Of a DNA stretch of 64,000 nt, positions 47,776 to 58,487 are shown one piece after another. The stretch spans positions 1,653,631 to 1,717,630 of the forward strand of contig JASKMD010000020.1 in NCBI GenBank assembly GCA_030144725.1, in the 5' to 3' direction. Below the pieces are notes generated by a model. It was not told the origin of the DNA, did not search any database, and was given only the letters and a program-made list of their open reading frames with translations. This DNA is from Haematococcus lacustris (lineage: Eukaryota > Chlorophyta > Chlorophyceae > Chlamydomonadales > Haematococcaceae). Every line of letters begins with the position of its first letter. Position 1 is the first letter of the stretch. Made by a program: the position numbers and the translations under genes.

Positions 47776-48225
47776 CGGTAACAAGGCTGATGGGTGTTGC
47801 ATTGGATGTGCATGACCCACCCACAGACCATTCTATGAGAGTGGCGAGGCATGTTGGCATGATTGTATGATGTGGCTTACACCGCTTAAGCCGTCAGCCG
47901 TTAGGCTGCTAGGCCGCCCTCGCCCTCTAGGGGTTCGGGACTTTCTGTAACGCACTTCATAGCAAGGCATGACACAGGCCTGCTGGCATGGCACAGGCCT
48001 GCTAGCATGGCACAACATTGGTACTTGGCTATTGTGCTTGGCGTTGTGTTGACATTCGTTGAGTCGGTGCTGAGACAGGCTATGTTCCAGCATGTTGCTG
48101 CAGCTCATGCATGACGTCGTTCTTACATCTTTTACAGCAACCAAAGCATAACGAGACGAGCGGGGCTGTTACTGGGTACACGTTGAAATCATGGCTCAAA
48201 TATTGCAACACACTTGCTGCCTGCT
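47776..48225. other. 3' flank of the Crypton, no gene seen
   Basis: No gene. A possible exon-like stretch after CTTTTACAG at 48130-48138 reads NETSGAVTGYTLKSWLKYC before running into the minisatellite; no match recognised. Confidence 0.3.
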
Positions 48226-48437
48226 ACAGCCTGCAATGCATCACACCTGCAACCTGCTGCTGCTGCTGCTGCTCATCCCCTGCACCACACCTGCAGCCTG
48301 CTGCTGCTGCTGCTGCTCATCCGCTGCACCACACCTGCAGCCTGCTGCTGCTGCTGCTGCTGCTCATCCACTGGAGCACTCTTGCAGCCTGCTGCTGCTG
48401 CTGCTGCTTCTGCTCATCCACTGGAGCACACCAGCAG

Positions 48438-48498
<61 letters not shown>

Positions 48499-48900
48499 AT
48501 CCACTGGAGCACTCTTGCAGCCTGCTGCTGCTGCTGCTGCTGCTGCTCATCCACTGGAGCACTCTTGCAGCCTGCTGCTGCTGCTGCTGCTGCTGCTGCT
48601 CATCCACTGGAGCACACCTGCAGCCTGCTGCTGCTGCTGCTGCTCATCCACTTGACCACACCAGCAGCCTGCTGCTGCTGCTGCTCCTGCTCATCCACTG
48701 CACCACACCTGCAGCCTGCTGCTGCTGCTGCTGCTCATCCACTGCAGCACACCTGCAGCCTGCTCCTGCTGCTGCTGCTCATCCACAGCAGCACACCTGC
48801 AGCCTGCTGCTGCTGCTGCTTCTGCTCATCCACTGGAGCACACCTGCAGCCTGCTGCTGCTGCTGCTGCTGCTCATCTCCTGCACACTCAGCCTGCTGCA
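48226..48900. repeat. CTG-rich minisatellite array
   Basis: About 13 units of 45-75 bp: a variable (CTG)n run, then CTCATCCACTGGAGCACACC and TGCAGC. Units differ mainly in CTG number and in GGAGCAC versus GCACCAC versus GCAGCAC. Same family as the two Crypton intron arrays. Confidence 0.95.
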
Positions 48901-49305
48901 ACCTGTTGCTGGTGCACTGACGCAGCACATGCTCATGCACTGACGCTGGTGCTTGTGCTCATGCACTGACGCTGACGGTGTCTTCGCCGACCTGTGTCAG
49001 CGGCAAGACGTAGATCCGACGTTGTTGAGTTTTCACGCACTTCGGGCTTCACGCACTTCGGGCTTCAATCACTTCTGGCTACAAACATAATAGGATTGTT
49101 GGACCTGCACTGAAAAGGACCATCGCATCTTTGCCTGTGCCCCAACCACCTCCCAACCGACCCAGCCCAAACCTCCCGACCAGCTCGGAGCGCCCTCCAG
49201 ACCTCACCACGGTCCACCCAGTACCTTGCCCAGCCTTGCCGCAGGCTCCGATACGCGCCGACGCCCAGCGCATGGGCCGGAAAATTCCAGCCCAAACCTC
49301 AGCCA
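48901..49305. other. Intergenic, no recognised gene
   Basis: CACTTCGGGCTTCACG repeats at 49039-49066; nothing else notable. Confidence 0.4.
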
Positions 49306-49530
49306 TAACACCATTTGAGTCGGGCCACTAGTGGTCCCTAACATTCCCACTAGTGATCGCTAGTGGCCACTATTGGTCTGGCTCAAATAGAGGCCGTAGT
49401 GAGGGACAAGGGGGCTGTTACTGCGAGCCCAACATCCATCAAGATCACTCCGTGCAGGAACAGGCTTACAGGAGCTTATCAAGTCACAATTACCAGGAGC
49501 TTCGAAGCAATGAACATAACCAGGAGCTTC
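49306..49530 (+). repeat. 225-bp dispersed repeat (unit 2)
   Basis: Near-identical to 40117-40341 but without any Fanzor sequence on its left, which shows that the repeat is an independent unit. Confidence 0.8.
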
Positions 49531-51288
49531 AAAGGCAGTGTTTTGATACCCAGTTAACCCTGCGAGCACCCGGTTCTACGAACGGATACAGGCCAACTGC
49601 TCCTCAGATGCTTGCATGTTGCACCCTTCTGATGTAGCCCTGCAGACCTGCCCTCCTTGTTGCAAGCCTTCATTGGTCACAGCCAGTGACGAGTGACAAG
49701 CAAACTGTCGCAAATTCGGCCTCGGCTGCATCACATTGGTATCGTTTTGCTGCACAATAAGCGCCAGTGCACGCCTGATTTCACTTGTGCCAGGGGAGTC
49801 TTCCGGTGCGGCAGGCCCAGACGAGGATCTGCGGAGCATCTAATGCAGCAGGCTGTGTGCGTGCTATGCGAAGCAGGTGGGTCGGCGGAAGGCCAGTGAA
49901 ATCAAGTTACCACTAGCAGTGCGTGACCGCGCGGTGTACTGGCATTGGCACGCGGTACTCATATAGCCAACCTGCTTGGGTCACCGCCCATCTCGTGGCC
50001 ACAACGCTCACGATAAAGTAGGCCAGCACGCCGAAACCTGTAGCGCCGCCTCGCTGAGCTCTTGTCACCAGCACGGCGCCCTGCTGGGCGGAAGTCAGGC
50101 TGTTTCCTTATCCAAACTCTGCACCTCTACCCCTGCGGCACCCATCCAGTAGGATGGAGGAACGCAGTAGGACATAGTTCACCTCGTCAGGGGTGATCAG
50201 CTGCCACCTCCATTGCCCTGTGTTCTGGCGCTGCTGACATTCTTTGTGCTGCTGCTGCTACTGCTGCTGCTGCTGATGGTGCCTGCAGATGATTGCGGAG
50301 CTCTCCTGGAGGTGATGGCAACTGCCCAGCCCAGTCAGGGTGCAGGGCATGACTGACACAGACACACATTCCAACAGCGCCGGCAGCAGCAGTTGCAGCG
50401 CCAGCAACCACAGCAGCAGCGACAGCGTCAGCCTACTGTTATTAACCATGCTGCAGCTGGGTGTGGGTGTGAGGTGTGCCTCTATGGGTATGCCTGTTGC
50501 ATGGCCAACTTACTACTCATACTCGCGACTCAATAGCCTCATCAGCAGCAGTCACTGCCTCAGTCGTGTGAGGGCTCCACATCGGGCTCCCCATGGCTAA
50601 AGGTGTGATGTGGAGTGTGATGCAGGCCACCGTGACGGCCCCCGCCTGCTCACCCCACCCCACTGCTGTGGTGATTAGGTGCGGGGGTGGGGTGTGGGTG
50701 GGTGGGGATGGGTGAGGGGCAGGCTAACAGCCCTGGTCTTTCCCGCCCTCACCCCACAGGGGGTGGGCAGGGCAGGATTCCAGGTTGCATGTTCACCTCA
50801 TGCCAGAAGCTGGTCTGGCCTCTTGCAACCCCGCCCCCCTCATCACAGCATGAGCGTGCAGCATGTGTGACATGTTTGCACTGAGCAAGATGTGTGACAT
50901 GCGCTTGCCATCTCGCCTCTCTTCAGGATAGCCATGTATAGAACGTATAGAACGCAACGGTGTGGTACACTCTCATCATGCAGTTTGCCCATAACCGTAG
51001 CCATAAGTGTGATGGTGCGGGATGTGTGACATGGTTGGACAGTTAGTCTATAAATTTTGAGGGATCAACCTCACACCTCAATGTCACACCCACCTTGGGT
51101 GGACCCCCTGGCACTACTCATCCTGGCGATGGCGTGCCCCCTCCCCGGTCCCCCCTGCTCTTGAACACCACTAACACTTCCTTGATTGCTTCCCTGCCGC
51201 CCCCCTCTCCCTCCCCTTCCCACCCCCCACCCCCACACCCCCTCCCAATCCTGCTCATGCTCCCTCCCACCCCACCCTGGCATACCAC
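49531..51288. other. Intergenic, no recognised gene
   Basis: CTG/CAG-rich patches at 50250-50280 and 50385-50425. No family motif or coherent splice chain found. Confidence 0.35.
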
Positions 51289-52200
51289 GTGCTGCACCCG
51301 CCGCCTCTGGCGTGCTCACCACGTGCTGCCCCTGCCCTGGTGACCTCGGCCTGCAGGTGCGGCGCTTGCCTGCGCCTGCTGTCCGTGGAGGTGCCGGCCC
51401 CAGAGCCCCTCCCACCCAACCCCCCTGCCCTGCCGCCCACCCTGCGCCCCTCACCCACCCAGCTGGGACACCCCCATCACCATCACCAGCCGCCTTGGCT
51501 TCGCCAGCATCAGATGTGGCAGCAGGAGCAGGAGCAGCAGCAGCAGCTGGGGCAGGAGCAGGAGCAGGAGCAGGCGTGCAGCGCTGGCACTAGCTGGCAA
51601 AGCCTGCCTACATTGTCTAAGACCAGCAGCCACACCAGCTCTCCCCTCTCCCTCCCCACCACTGACCCCTCCCTGCTGCTTCACCCCTCCCAGCTGGCCC
51701 CCTCCCCCCTCCCATCCCCCTCCTCATCCTCCCAACCCCTTTCCCGCTCCCACACACCCCCGCCCCACAGCTACTCCGGCTACGTCCCCTGGACCCCCAT
51801 GCACTGGCCCGCCCTGGGGAGCCCCCCTCCTACCCTCAGCCCCCCGCCTGCTGCCCCGCCCACAGGCCCCAGCCTCCTAATCAGCTCTCAGCCTAGCCGT
51901 CACCAGGGCGCAGTCCAGGCCTGGGACAGGATCAAGCACCTGCCCCCCTTGACCCTCGAGGGCAAAGCTGGCTGGGGCAAGAGCAGGGAGGGAGGGGGGT
52001 GGGGGGCCCTGGGTGCCCCGGGGGGGCCGGCTGGCTGGAGGGACCACGGCGCTGGGAAGCCCCGGCTGCTGGCAGCTCCCTCCCTGCCCCGGCCCCCAAC
52101 ACTGTGCCAGGGGGGGCAGGACAGGTGGGCTGCTGGAGCCCAGCCGCCTGGCAGCGGGAGGGATGGGAAAAGAAGGCGGGTGGAGCCCTGGGCAGAGTGA
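51289..52200 (+). CDS. Pro/Ser-rich open frame (doubtful)
   Basis: 303-codon frame rich in Pro, Ser and Gln. The stretch from about residue 60 to 200 has QEQEQ and PPPxSPP runs; the C-terminus ends KRRRVEPWAE. No domain seen. High GC and low complexity make open frames easy here, so it may be part of a real exon or chance. Confidence 0.2.
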   Translation: MLHPPPLACSPRAAPALVTSACRCGACLRLLSVEVPAPEPLPPNPPALPPTLRPSPTQLGHPHHHHQPPWLRQHQMWQQEQEQQQQLGQEQEQEQACSAGTSWQSLPTLSKTSSHTSSPLSLPTTDPSLLLHPSQLAPSPLPSPSSSSQPLSRSHTPPPHSYSGYVPWTPMHWPALGSPPPTLSPPPAAPPTGPSLLISSQPSRHQGAVQAWDRIKHLPPLTLEGKAGWGKSREGGGWGALGAPGGPAGWRDHGAGKPRLLAAPSLPRPPTLCQGGQDRWAAGAQPPGSGRDGKRRRVEPWAE

Positions 52201-53426
52201 GGGGGTGCGTCGGGGGCAGTCAGCAGGTGCACAAGCACTGGGCCAGAGTACGTGGCTGGCAATGGGGACCACGGAGGCATGGGCAGGCCGCAAGGGGAAG
52301 GAGGGTGGCCATGGGATGAGAGAGGGGGGCGCTAGCAAGGTGACCCATTGCTCCTGGCCTACACGTTCTGGGCAGCAGGAGAAGCATGCAGGGACAGGAA
52401 GGAATGTGGAGGGCGTGGAGGGCAAGAAGGGTGGTTTGGAAGCTGGCGCAAGCAAGGTCGTCAGCACTGGAGAGTTGCGTATGTACAAGACGATCGTGGA
52501 CAGGCCACTGGGATGTGGCGTTTGACATGTACATGGCGGTGGCAGGTGAGGGAGCTGGGCGATGGGGCGGGAGCAGTGGGATGAGGGTGCGAGTGCGACC
52601 AGGGCAAGTGACAGGCAGGGCGTGAGGGCGACAGGCGACCGGGGAACCAAAGGGACGCCATGCACGCGTTTCCTGGCGGACATCACGGGGGGGTTGATGA
52701 GGGGGGCCTCAAGGGCGCGCTGCAACGCGCACGGATTTCGTGCGGTTGCGATTTCGTGCGGTTGTGATTTCGTGCGGTTGCGAGTTTCATCGCCGTGGTT
52801 TTTGGGGCATGCGAATGACGAGGTCGGCCGTGCGAGATCGCACATGCCAGGCTCATGAGGCCTGCTTCACTGGTCATAGCTGCTTGCAAGCTGTTTGTCG
52901 TTTGCGATTGGGTGCTGTTGTGTGGGACCTCGTGGGGTTGCTGTTGTCATGTGTGGGGTGTATTCAGCTCACACTGTTCAGATGCATTCACACTGGTCCG
53001 GCTCAGATGGAGGCCCTAGTGAGGGACAAGGGACTCAGTGGCCAACTGCAATATTGTATTCTCTCGTCGCCTGGACATGGCAGAGCTTAGAAAAGATATC
53101 GAGTTGTTGCTTCAGAAGAGACGAAATAAAGAATGTCCAGTCATGTTCCCTCGGGTGAGATCTTGCTTCTATCTTTTCATCCTGCATAGGGAAGGGGCTT
53201 GGAAGGCTGCTAGGGAGGGCGCAGCATGTGTGGTGCAGCGGTGTGGGTCGTTCCAACGTTGTTTGAGGTGTTTTCCCTTGTTCACTTCGGATGATAATGA
53301 TGATGATGATGAACATGTTGATAAGGATGCTTGTAAGTACTGTAACTTACCCACTAAGCAAGTAAGCAAGTAACGTAGTAACAAGTGAGTAACAAGTAAG
53401 CAAGAACGGTTGTGTATTATAATTAC
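52201..53426. other. Intergenic, small repeats only
   Basis: 52733-52790 holds four copies of ATTTCGTGCGGTTGCG (16-17 bp). 52996-53030 repeats the GGAGGCCCTAGTGAGGGACA block. A frame at 53079-53155 reads MAELRKDIELLLQKRRNKE before a possible donor; unrecognised. Confidence 0.4.
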
Positions 53427-53800
53427 GTAGTGGCGTTTTCACGCGTTTAAAAACGTTAGCAGCCCTATCCTTAAAACGTTTAGTACGAGGCCCTTGCTGA
53501 ACTAAGAGCCACACACCCAAAAAGTGCATCTCTGTTTACAACCCCCTCAGCAACTAACAGCCACAAATCAAAAAATGAGCGCTAATACCACATAACCTTA
53601 TGCTCTTCAGCTAGCGACATTTTTCTCATCAATCTTTGGTGCTAACCACGTTCCATGACCATAACATGACATTGCACAAGATCCTGCCAATCTCCCACTT
53701 CAATCACCTTTCCGCGCAAGCATGATCATCAGTCCTTCTTAGACTGCATGTTTTGCAATTGTTGCAGCTGCATGCTGAAGCTGCTCATTTGAAGCTGTAG

Positions 53801-54313
53801 CTACATGGTGGTGAGCTGCTGAGAGAACTGACCCATCTGCTGCACCATTTGCTGCATGGGTGCTGACATGGCCGACTCACCGCAAATGGGCGCAGGCGGA
53901 ACATTATACCAAGCTACATGGCCACTAGGCATAGCAGGATAGGACCAGGGAGGAGATGCAGGGCTAGGAGGTGGTGGATAGCTTCCAAACCAAAGAGAAG
54001 ACATAGGCACACCAAATGATGCAGGAGCATTTGCGCCTGCAGGTGGGGAAAACATGGCTGGTACTTGCCCAGCGCGAGCAACCCCCTCCCACCCCATGAT
54101 TGACCCAGCACCACAAACAGCACCACCCTCACCCGTAGCGGCACTTTCATACGGCCCATAGACAGCAGAGTGGGATGCCACCTGAAATGGCTGCACCACG
54201 GATGCAAGCTGCGCCACCAGGGCAGGATGCGCCACCGAGGCAGGCTGCAGCACCGGGGCAGGCTGCGCCACCTTTAGATTTGGTGTTACGCATCTGCATC
54301 TGCAACAACACAC
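53801..54313 (-). CDS. Hypothetical ORF, Pro/Ala/Val-rich
   Basis: Minus-strand frame with a heptad-like run (VAQPAPVLQPASVAHPALVA), a Pro/Ser/Gly-rich centre and a Met/Gln-rich end (MQQMVQQMGQFSQQ). It is inside the possible TIR element. No family recognised, and no confident start. Confidence 0.3.
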   Translation of the reverse strand: MCCCRCRCVTPNLKVAQPAPVLQPASVAHPALVAQLASVVQPFQVASHSAVYGPYESAATGEGGAVCGAGSIMGWEGVARAGQVPAMFSPPAGANAPASFGVPMSSLWFGSYPPPPSPASPPWSYPAMPSGHVAWYNVPPAPICGESAMSAPMQQMVQQMGQFSQQLTTM

Positions 54314-54405
54314 AAACTATAACACAGGTGATATCACAAACAAAAGTGCAAGATGCGTGGCCAGGTGCACAGGCACTGGGCAAGAGGCAAGGAGAACAGA
54401 AATGC

Positions 54406-54740
54406 CTAATCCAGCAATTTCGCATCATGCTTACGTGCAGCGTAAGCACAGAACAGCGTGCACAAGTCCATCTCCCACATGGTGACCCAATCGTACACAC
54501 GCTGCGTCTTTTCAGGGATAGTAGAGAAAGGGTGGGTGACAAACTCAGCCATGAGCAACAGGAAGGAGGCAGGCACATCCGTGGCATGGGGATACTTCTT
54601 GGTCGCTGCGGCATCAAGAAAGAATGTGGCGGTGCCCTTCAGCATGGTTCGCTGGATTGTCACGGTTTTGGGATGAACCAGGCTGTGCTGGTAGGCTTTA
54701 GCAATGGCCTCGTCCGCCTGCAACAGCTGGAAACCGGATG
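54406..54740 (-). CDS. Hypothetical ORF in TIR element
   Basis: Minus-strand frame with balanced composition: ADEAIAKAYQHSLVHPKTV, LKGTATFFLDAAATKKYP, then FSTIPEKTQRVYDWVTMWEM and a stop. It looks like real coding sequence, probably the last exon. Upstream open stretches at about 54845-54910 and 55020-55130 could be earlier exons. Function unknown. Confidence 0.4.
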
Positions 54741-55294
54741 GTTCAGATAGCAGTACACATGCGAAACAAGCTTCGACATAGGCTGAACGATAGTACGCAA
54801 GCAGCAGGAGCATCAACGCATTCAGCAACACGCAAATTACCTGGAGGAGGAGTTACGGTCGGAGGGCCCAATGCAACCGAAGCTCGTAACGCGACCAAAG
54901 ATGGACCTGCAAACATGACAAGGACGCAGGTTACAAGCAATACCAAGGCGCGCAACTAGCGGTTAGAGTTAGTAACCTCAGATGTCTCACCACTGGGACC
55001 AGCGCCACTGAGTCCAGCGCCAGCAGGACAAGCGGGAAGAGGCAAGGAGGGTAAGAGCTTGAACACACCAATGTCGACATCTCCGGGAATATCATCGTCG
55101 TAGTCGATGTCGACTCGTCGTTGTCAGAAGGTGTAGGGGTGGGCCCTAGATAAACTCCCGACATCAAGGAATGTAAGATAGGAATGGATGGGCAGCGTTG
55201 AGTATTCAAAAGGTCACACCAAATGTGAGAGACGTAGCCACTGCGGCTCCGCCGCGCTAAATGAAGCTCGAACGCTTTGAAAACGCCACTACAC

Positions 55295-55491
55295 TAGATA
55301 GCGACAAAACCGCTGCGTGCTAAAGGTTTAAACACGCTCGGCCTCGCACCGGTGCTAAACAGCTCTCGACCTCAGCCAGCGGCCGCGTCGCTACGCTCCG
55401 CGGCCGCTGGCTTCGGTCTCGAGCTGTTTAGCACCGGTGCTCGGCCTCGCGTGTTTAAACCCTTTAGCACTGGCGGTTTTGTCGTTATCTA
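55295..55491. repeat. Foldback palindrome, 93-bp arms, 11-bp loop
   Basis: Left arm 55295-55387 and right arm 55399-55491 are inverted copies with few mismatches. They start TAGATAGCGACAAAACC and TAGATAACGACAAAACC and meet at CAGCGGCCGCG/CGCGGCCGCTG. Each arm contains TTTAAAC, CACCGGTGC and GCTAAACAGCT sub-palindromes. As RNA or cruciform it would be a very stable hairpin. Confidence 0.9.
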
Positions 55492-55508
55492 CTACTTAGT
55501 AACAAGTG

Positions 55509-55905
55509 CTTGTCACAGTCGGCCTGGTCTTTGGGTCAGGCGTTCCCAACTACCTGAAAACCACCCCCCTGTGATAGGAAGCCCGTGTCTCCGCAACCAC
55601 TCAGTCAAAAATACATGTAAACAGTGCTTCGAACAGAGGAGAGTCATAGCTACGAAATGGCAGACGCAACAAAAACTATCTCGCTCCCAGCGGTGCACAG
55701 TGCCTGCCCAAAGATCGACATTTAAATTCATGCGATTTCGCCACATGCGAGGCGCGCCGCACTAGCACGCTTCGCCACGCTGTTGTGATTGGCACCTGCA
55801 ACGCGCAGCAGCAGTCGGAACATGTTTTGCTTTCGGCATGTGGACGCCACGACGGCAGTCGTGACGACTGGATACCACTATTAGCTTTTGGAGCTGCTGC
55901 TTGCG
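55509..55905. other. Intergenic, no gene seen
   Basis: No motif-bearing frame on either strand. Confidence 0.4.
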
Positions 55906-57003
55906 CTAGTGCATTTCCGGCTGCTCTACTACGCTTAACAAGGTGCTAGGTGCAGTACGTGGTGTTGTCTCACCTTGCTTTGCTGCCCTCGACTTGTTAG
56001 CTGCAGGTGCCGCACGCTTACGCGACGTGCTTGCCGCTGCCAGCTGTTGCTGCTGCTGAGGGGGTGCACCAGCAGGCACAGCCAGCTCAGGGGTGGTGCC
56101 TGCAGGTGTCAGCTGCTGCTGAGGGGGCGCTGCTGCGGCAAGCTTCCCACGGATGTGGTTGCACACGTGGCTCTGTAGCTTGGGTACCCTCCAGCTCGTG
56201 TGTACCTCCTGCTTGTGAAACTGGAGGTATGACTGAAGCTGCTTTGCTGTCATCTGCATTGCCTCATCGGCAGTTGTGTGGCCAAAATCACGCCCCCCAA
56301 AGGCAAGGGCATGGGCCGCTGCAAGCCGCTCTTGGCACGCATGGTCACCCACATTAACCACAACTCTCCCGACCTTGTGCGCTGCATCTGTGATCTGGCG
56401 CTCTGCCTTTGCTGACCGCTGTGCTGCAGCTGTGGCATCCTCCTTACGCCGCAGTTCAGCACGGAGCTGACCCATACGCTGCTGCAAATCATTAACATCA
56501 ACAGTCTTAATGGCCTCCTTGCATGTGCGCAGGGACATCAGCTGTAGCAAAGCTGGCACCTCCATTGAGACGGGGTGCTGCTCTAAAACCAGCAGCTGCT
56601 GCCTCTGCTTGAAGGTGAATGGGGAGTGGTGGGGGCGGCGTTTGTGCCGGTAGATATGCACCTGGCCCTGGAGGGTGCGTCGAGCAGCCCGTAGGGAGTG
56701 ATTGGTAGCTGCCGCTCTGGATGCCACTTGCTGCAAAGCCGTGTGCTCACCCTGCAAGCGTTGGTGTGCTGCCAGCAGGTCGTCTAGGTCGCCGAGCAAC
56801 CCATCCACGGTGCCCATGAGGGACTGCTCCACATCCCGCAGCCGCTGCACCTCAGCCTGCAGATCACGGTTTGTCGCTTGTGCCGTACAAGCTGCAGCCT
56901 TGATGTTGTTAGGGCAATGCAGATAGCCAGCCCTTGGCGACTTGTTTAGTGCATGGAGCTGAGCACTCTTGGCCTTGCTTAATCTCTTCTTGGTTCTCTT
57001 CAT
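55906..57003 (-). CDS. 365-residue coiled-coil ORF, probably element-encoded
   Basis: Intronless frame with ATG at 57001-57003. The N-terminus is basic (MKRTKKRLSKAKSAQ), residues about 45-125 form a coiled coil (LQAEVQRLRDVEQSLMG...), then HHSPFTFKQRQQLLVLEQ and VPALLQLMSLRTCKEAI. A second helical part follows, then a SAP-like segment (TAKQLQSYLQFHKQEVHTSW...HVCNHI) and a Gln/Pro/Ala tail with SRKRAAPAANKSR. A deleted relative lies at 20250-20625, so it belongs to a repeated family. Coiled coil plus a SAP-like helix pair suggests nucleic-acid binding (inference). Function unknown. Confidence 0.6.
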   Translation of the reverse strand: MKRTKKRLSKAKSAQLHALNKSPRAGYLHCPNNIKAAACTAQATNRDLQAEVQRLRDVEQSLMGTVDGLLGDLDDLLAAHQRLQGEHTALQQVASRAAATNHSLRAARRTLQGQVHIYRHKRRPHHSPFTFKQRQQLLVLEQHPVSMEVPALLQLMSLRTCKEAIKTVDVNDLQQRMGQLRAELRRKEDATAAAQRSAKAERQITDAAHKVGRVVVNVGDHACQERLAAAHALAFGGRDFGHTTADEAMQMTAKQLQSYLQFHKQEVHTSWRVPKLQSHVCNHIRGKLAAAAPPQQQLTPAGTTPELAVPAGAPPQQQQQLAAASTSRKRAAPAANKSRAAKQGETTPRTAPSTLLSVVEQPEMH

Positions 57004-58487
57004 GGTTAGGGATTGAGAGGTGGGTGGGTGAGATGCTGAGCGGGGCTACGGGCTTGGCTCGGTGGTCAGGGTGATGGGGGGTGATGGATACAGAGATGGG
57101 TGAAGGAGAGGTAGGGGGGAGATGGGTGAAGGAGAGGTAGGGGAGAGGTAGGAGGCGAGGAAAAGGAGAGTTAGGGGGCAGGAGGCTGATGGCAGGCTGG
57201 GAGGAGGGGCTACTGGGAGCTGGGCGGGGTAGACGAGGTTGGGAGATGGTGGGTTAAGGTGTGTTGGTGGTGGCCATGTGGCGGAGTGGTCAGCCAAGCT
57301 CAGTCGGCTCCTCATGCACCTGTAGCCATCAGCATGTGTACCTTGTAAGCGGTCCATCTTGTCACATACAAACCCAATGATTGAGTTGCATGGTGCCATG
57401 GACGCGTTGATGAGTATGCTACAAAAGATTCGTGTGAGGCCAGGCTGTTGTTCAATGGTTGAAAACATATAGCGGGTCATAGCTGGAGGGGATGTCTAGT
57501 CCCTACTGTGCCGCCCACCATTACAGCGATACAGCGATGTCGCACACGAATTCGAGTTTCTTCACATCCTCGCCAAGCGGCCTGCACCATCAGGAAGCTC
57601 GCGCAGCCATGTTTGCCGGACTACGGTGGTGTGCGCCACCGACATGTCGTGCATCGCTAACGGATAGCCAAGGGCGTGGCTTACCAGTGTAGCCAACCAC
57701 GGTCTGCGATTGGGACACATCCGGGGTCACATGTGGCTGCCCGCATCGAATGACTCCGATGGCAATTCCAGTCTTACATTAAATGCGCATTATCGCAATG
57801 CAGCAGACGCAGCAAACGTTGCATCAAATGATGGAGTAGATGGGCTGCAGTTGCATGAAGATTACCAACCCCATGTTGGGAACGCCTGGTGTGGAAAAGT
57901 GGCACGTAATAGTTTTGATGGCTGTTTGATGGATTTTGGTGGCTCCGGCCCCGGCTCCTATGCGGGCGGCAATCGAAGTCGAGGCCAAGGTTAACGCCCA
58001 CGTCGACGCCGGAGCCTATGCAGAAGCCCGAGCCAATAAACAGAACCAAACCAGACCCGGGGCTGTCTTAGATCACCTAGGTTGAGCAACGCGCGGCTCA
58101 AACTCCGCCCGCCATATGCTCACGCATCTACAACGCGCCGTAGTTATCGCAATCAGTTCAAGGTACTGCTAGAATGTGACTGGCCTGACTGAATGCGATG
58201 GTCTTAGCACGCCTAGGTTCAACAACCACCCTCCAGTCATACCACACTTGATGCGAGGTGTATGTTTTATGGCGACAGTGGGACGCATCCTTCATCCCCT
58301 CCACTCCCTTCTTCACCACCTCCGCAATGCCCCTGGTAGTCAGACTAGGAGGCGAACATGGTGGGCAGTATAAGGCATAAGCCATTAAGGCACGGCCCTC
58401 ACCTCCCCCGCCCCTTAGGCACAGCAGCTGCTGTCTCGTTAATTCAGGTAGCCTGGCTGTCGTGTGAAGCCCCCCGATAACTTGGGA
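57004..58487. other. Intergenic, no recognised gene
   Basis: 57060-57200 is a degenerate GATGGGTGAAGGAGAGGTAGG minisatellite. 57851-57880 repeats the 30-nt sequence of 21022-21051. No spliceable gene seen. Confidence 0.4.

Larger units (their letters stand above)
53427..55292. mobile_element. Possible TIR element
   Basis: GTAGTGGCGTTTTCA at 53427-53441 is exactly inverted at 55278-55292 (15 of 15). Minus-strand frames lie between the two (see the two entries below). No clear target duplication adjoins the inverted repeats. A 12-bp direct repeat, TAGTAACAAGTG, occurs at 53377-53388 and 55497-55508, so the unit may be larger and include the palindrome on its right. Superfamily not recognised. 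Confidence 0.4.

Noticed and set aside
48226..48900. CRISPR-like array
   Set aside because: Units are variable-length CTG minisatellites without constant repeats and unique spacers, in a eukaryotic genome.
55906..57003. Retroviral-type gag protein
   Set aside because: No zinc knuckle, no protease or reverse transcriptase nearby, and no LTRs seen.
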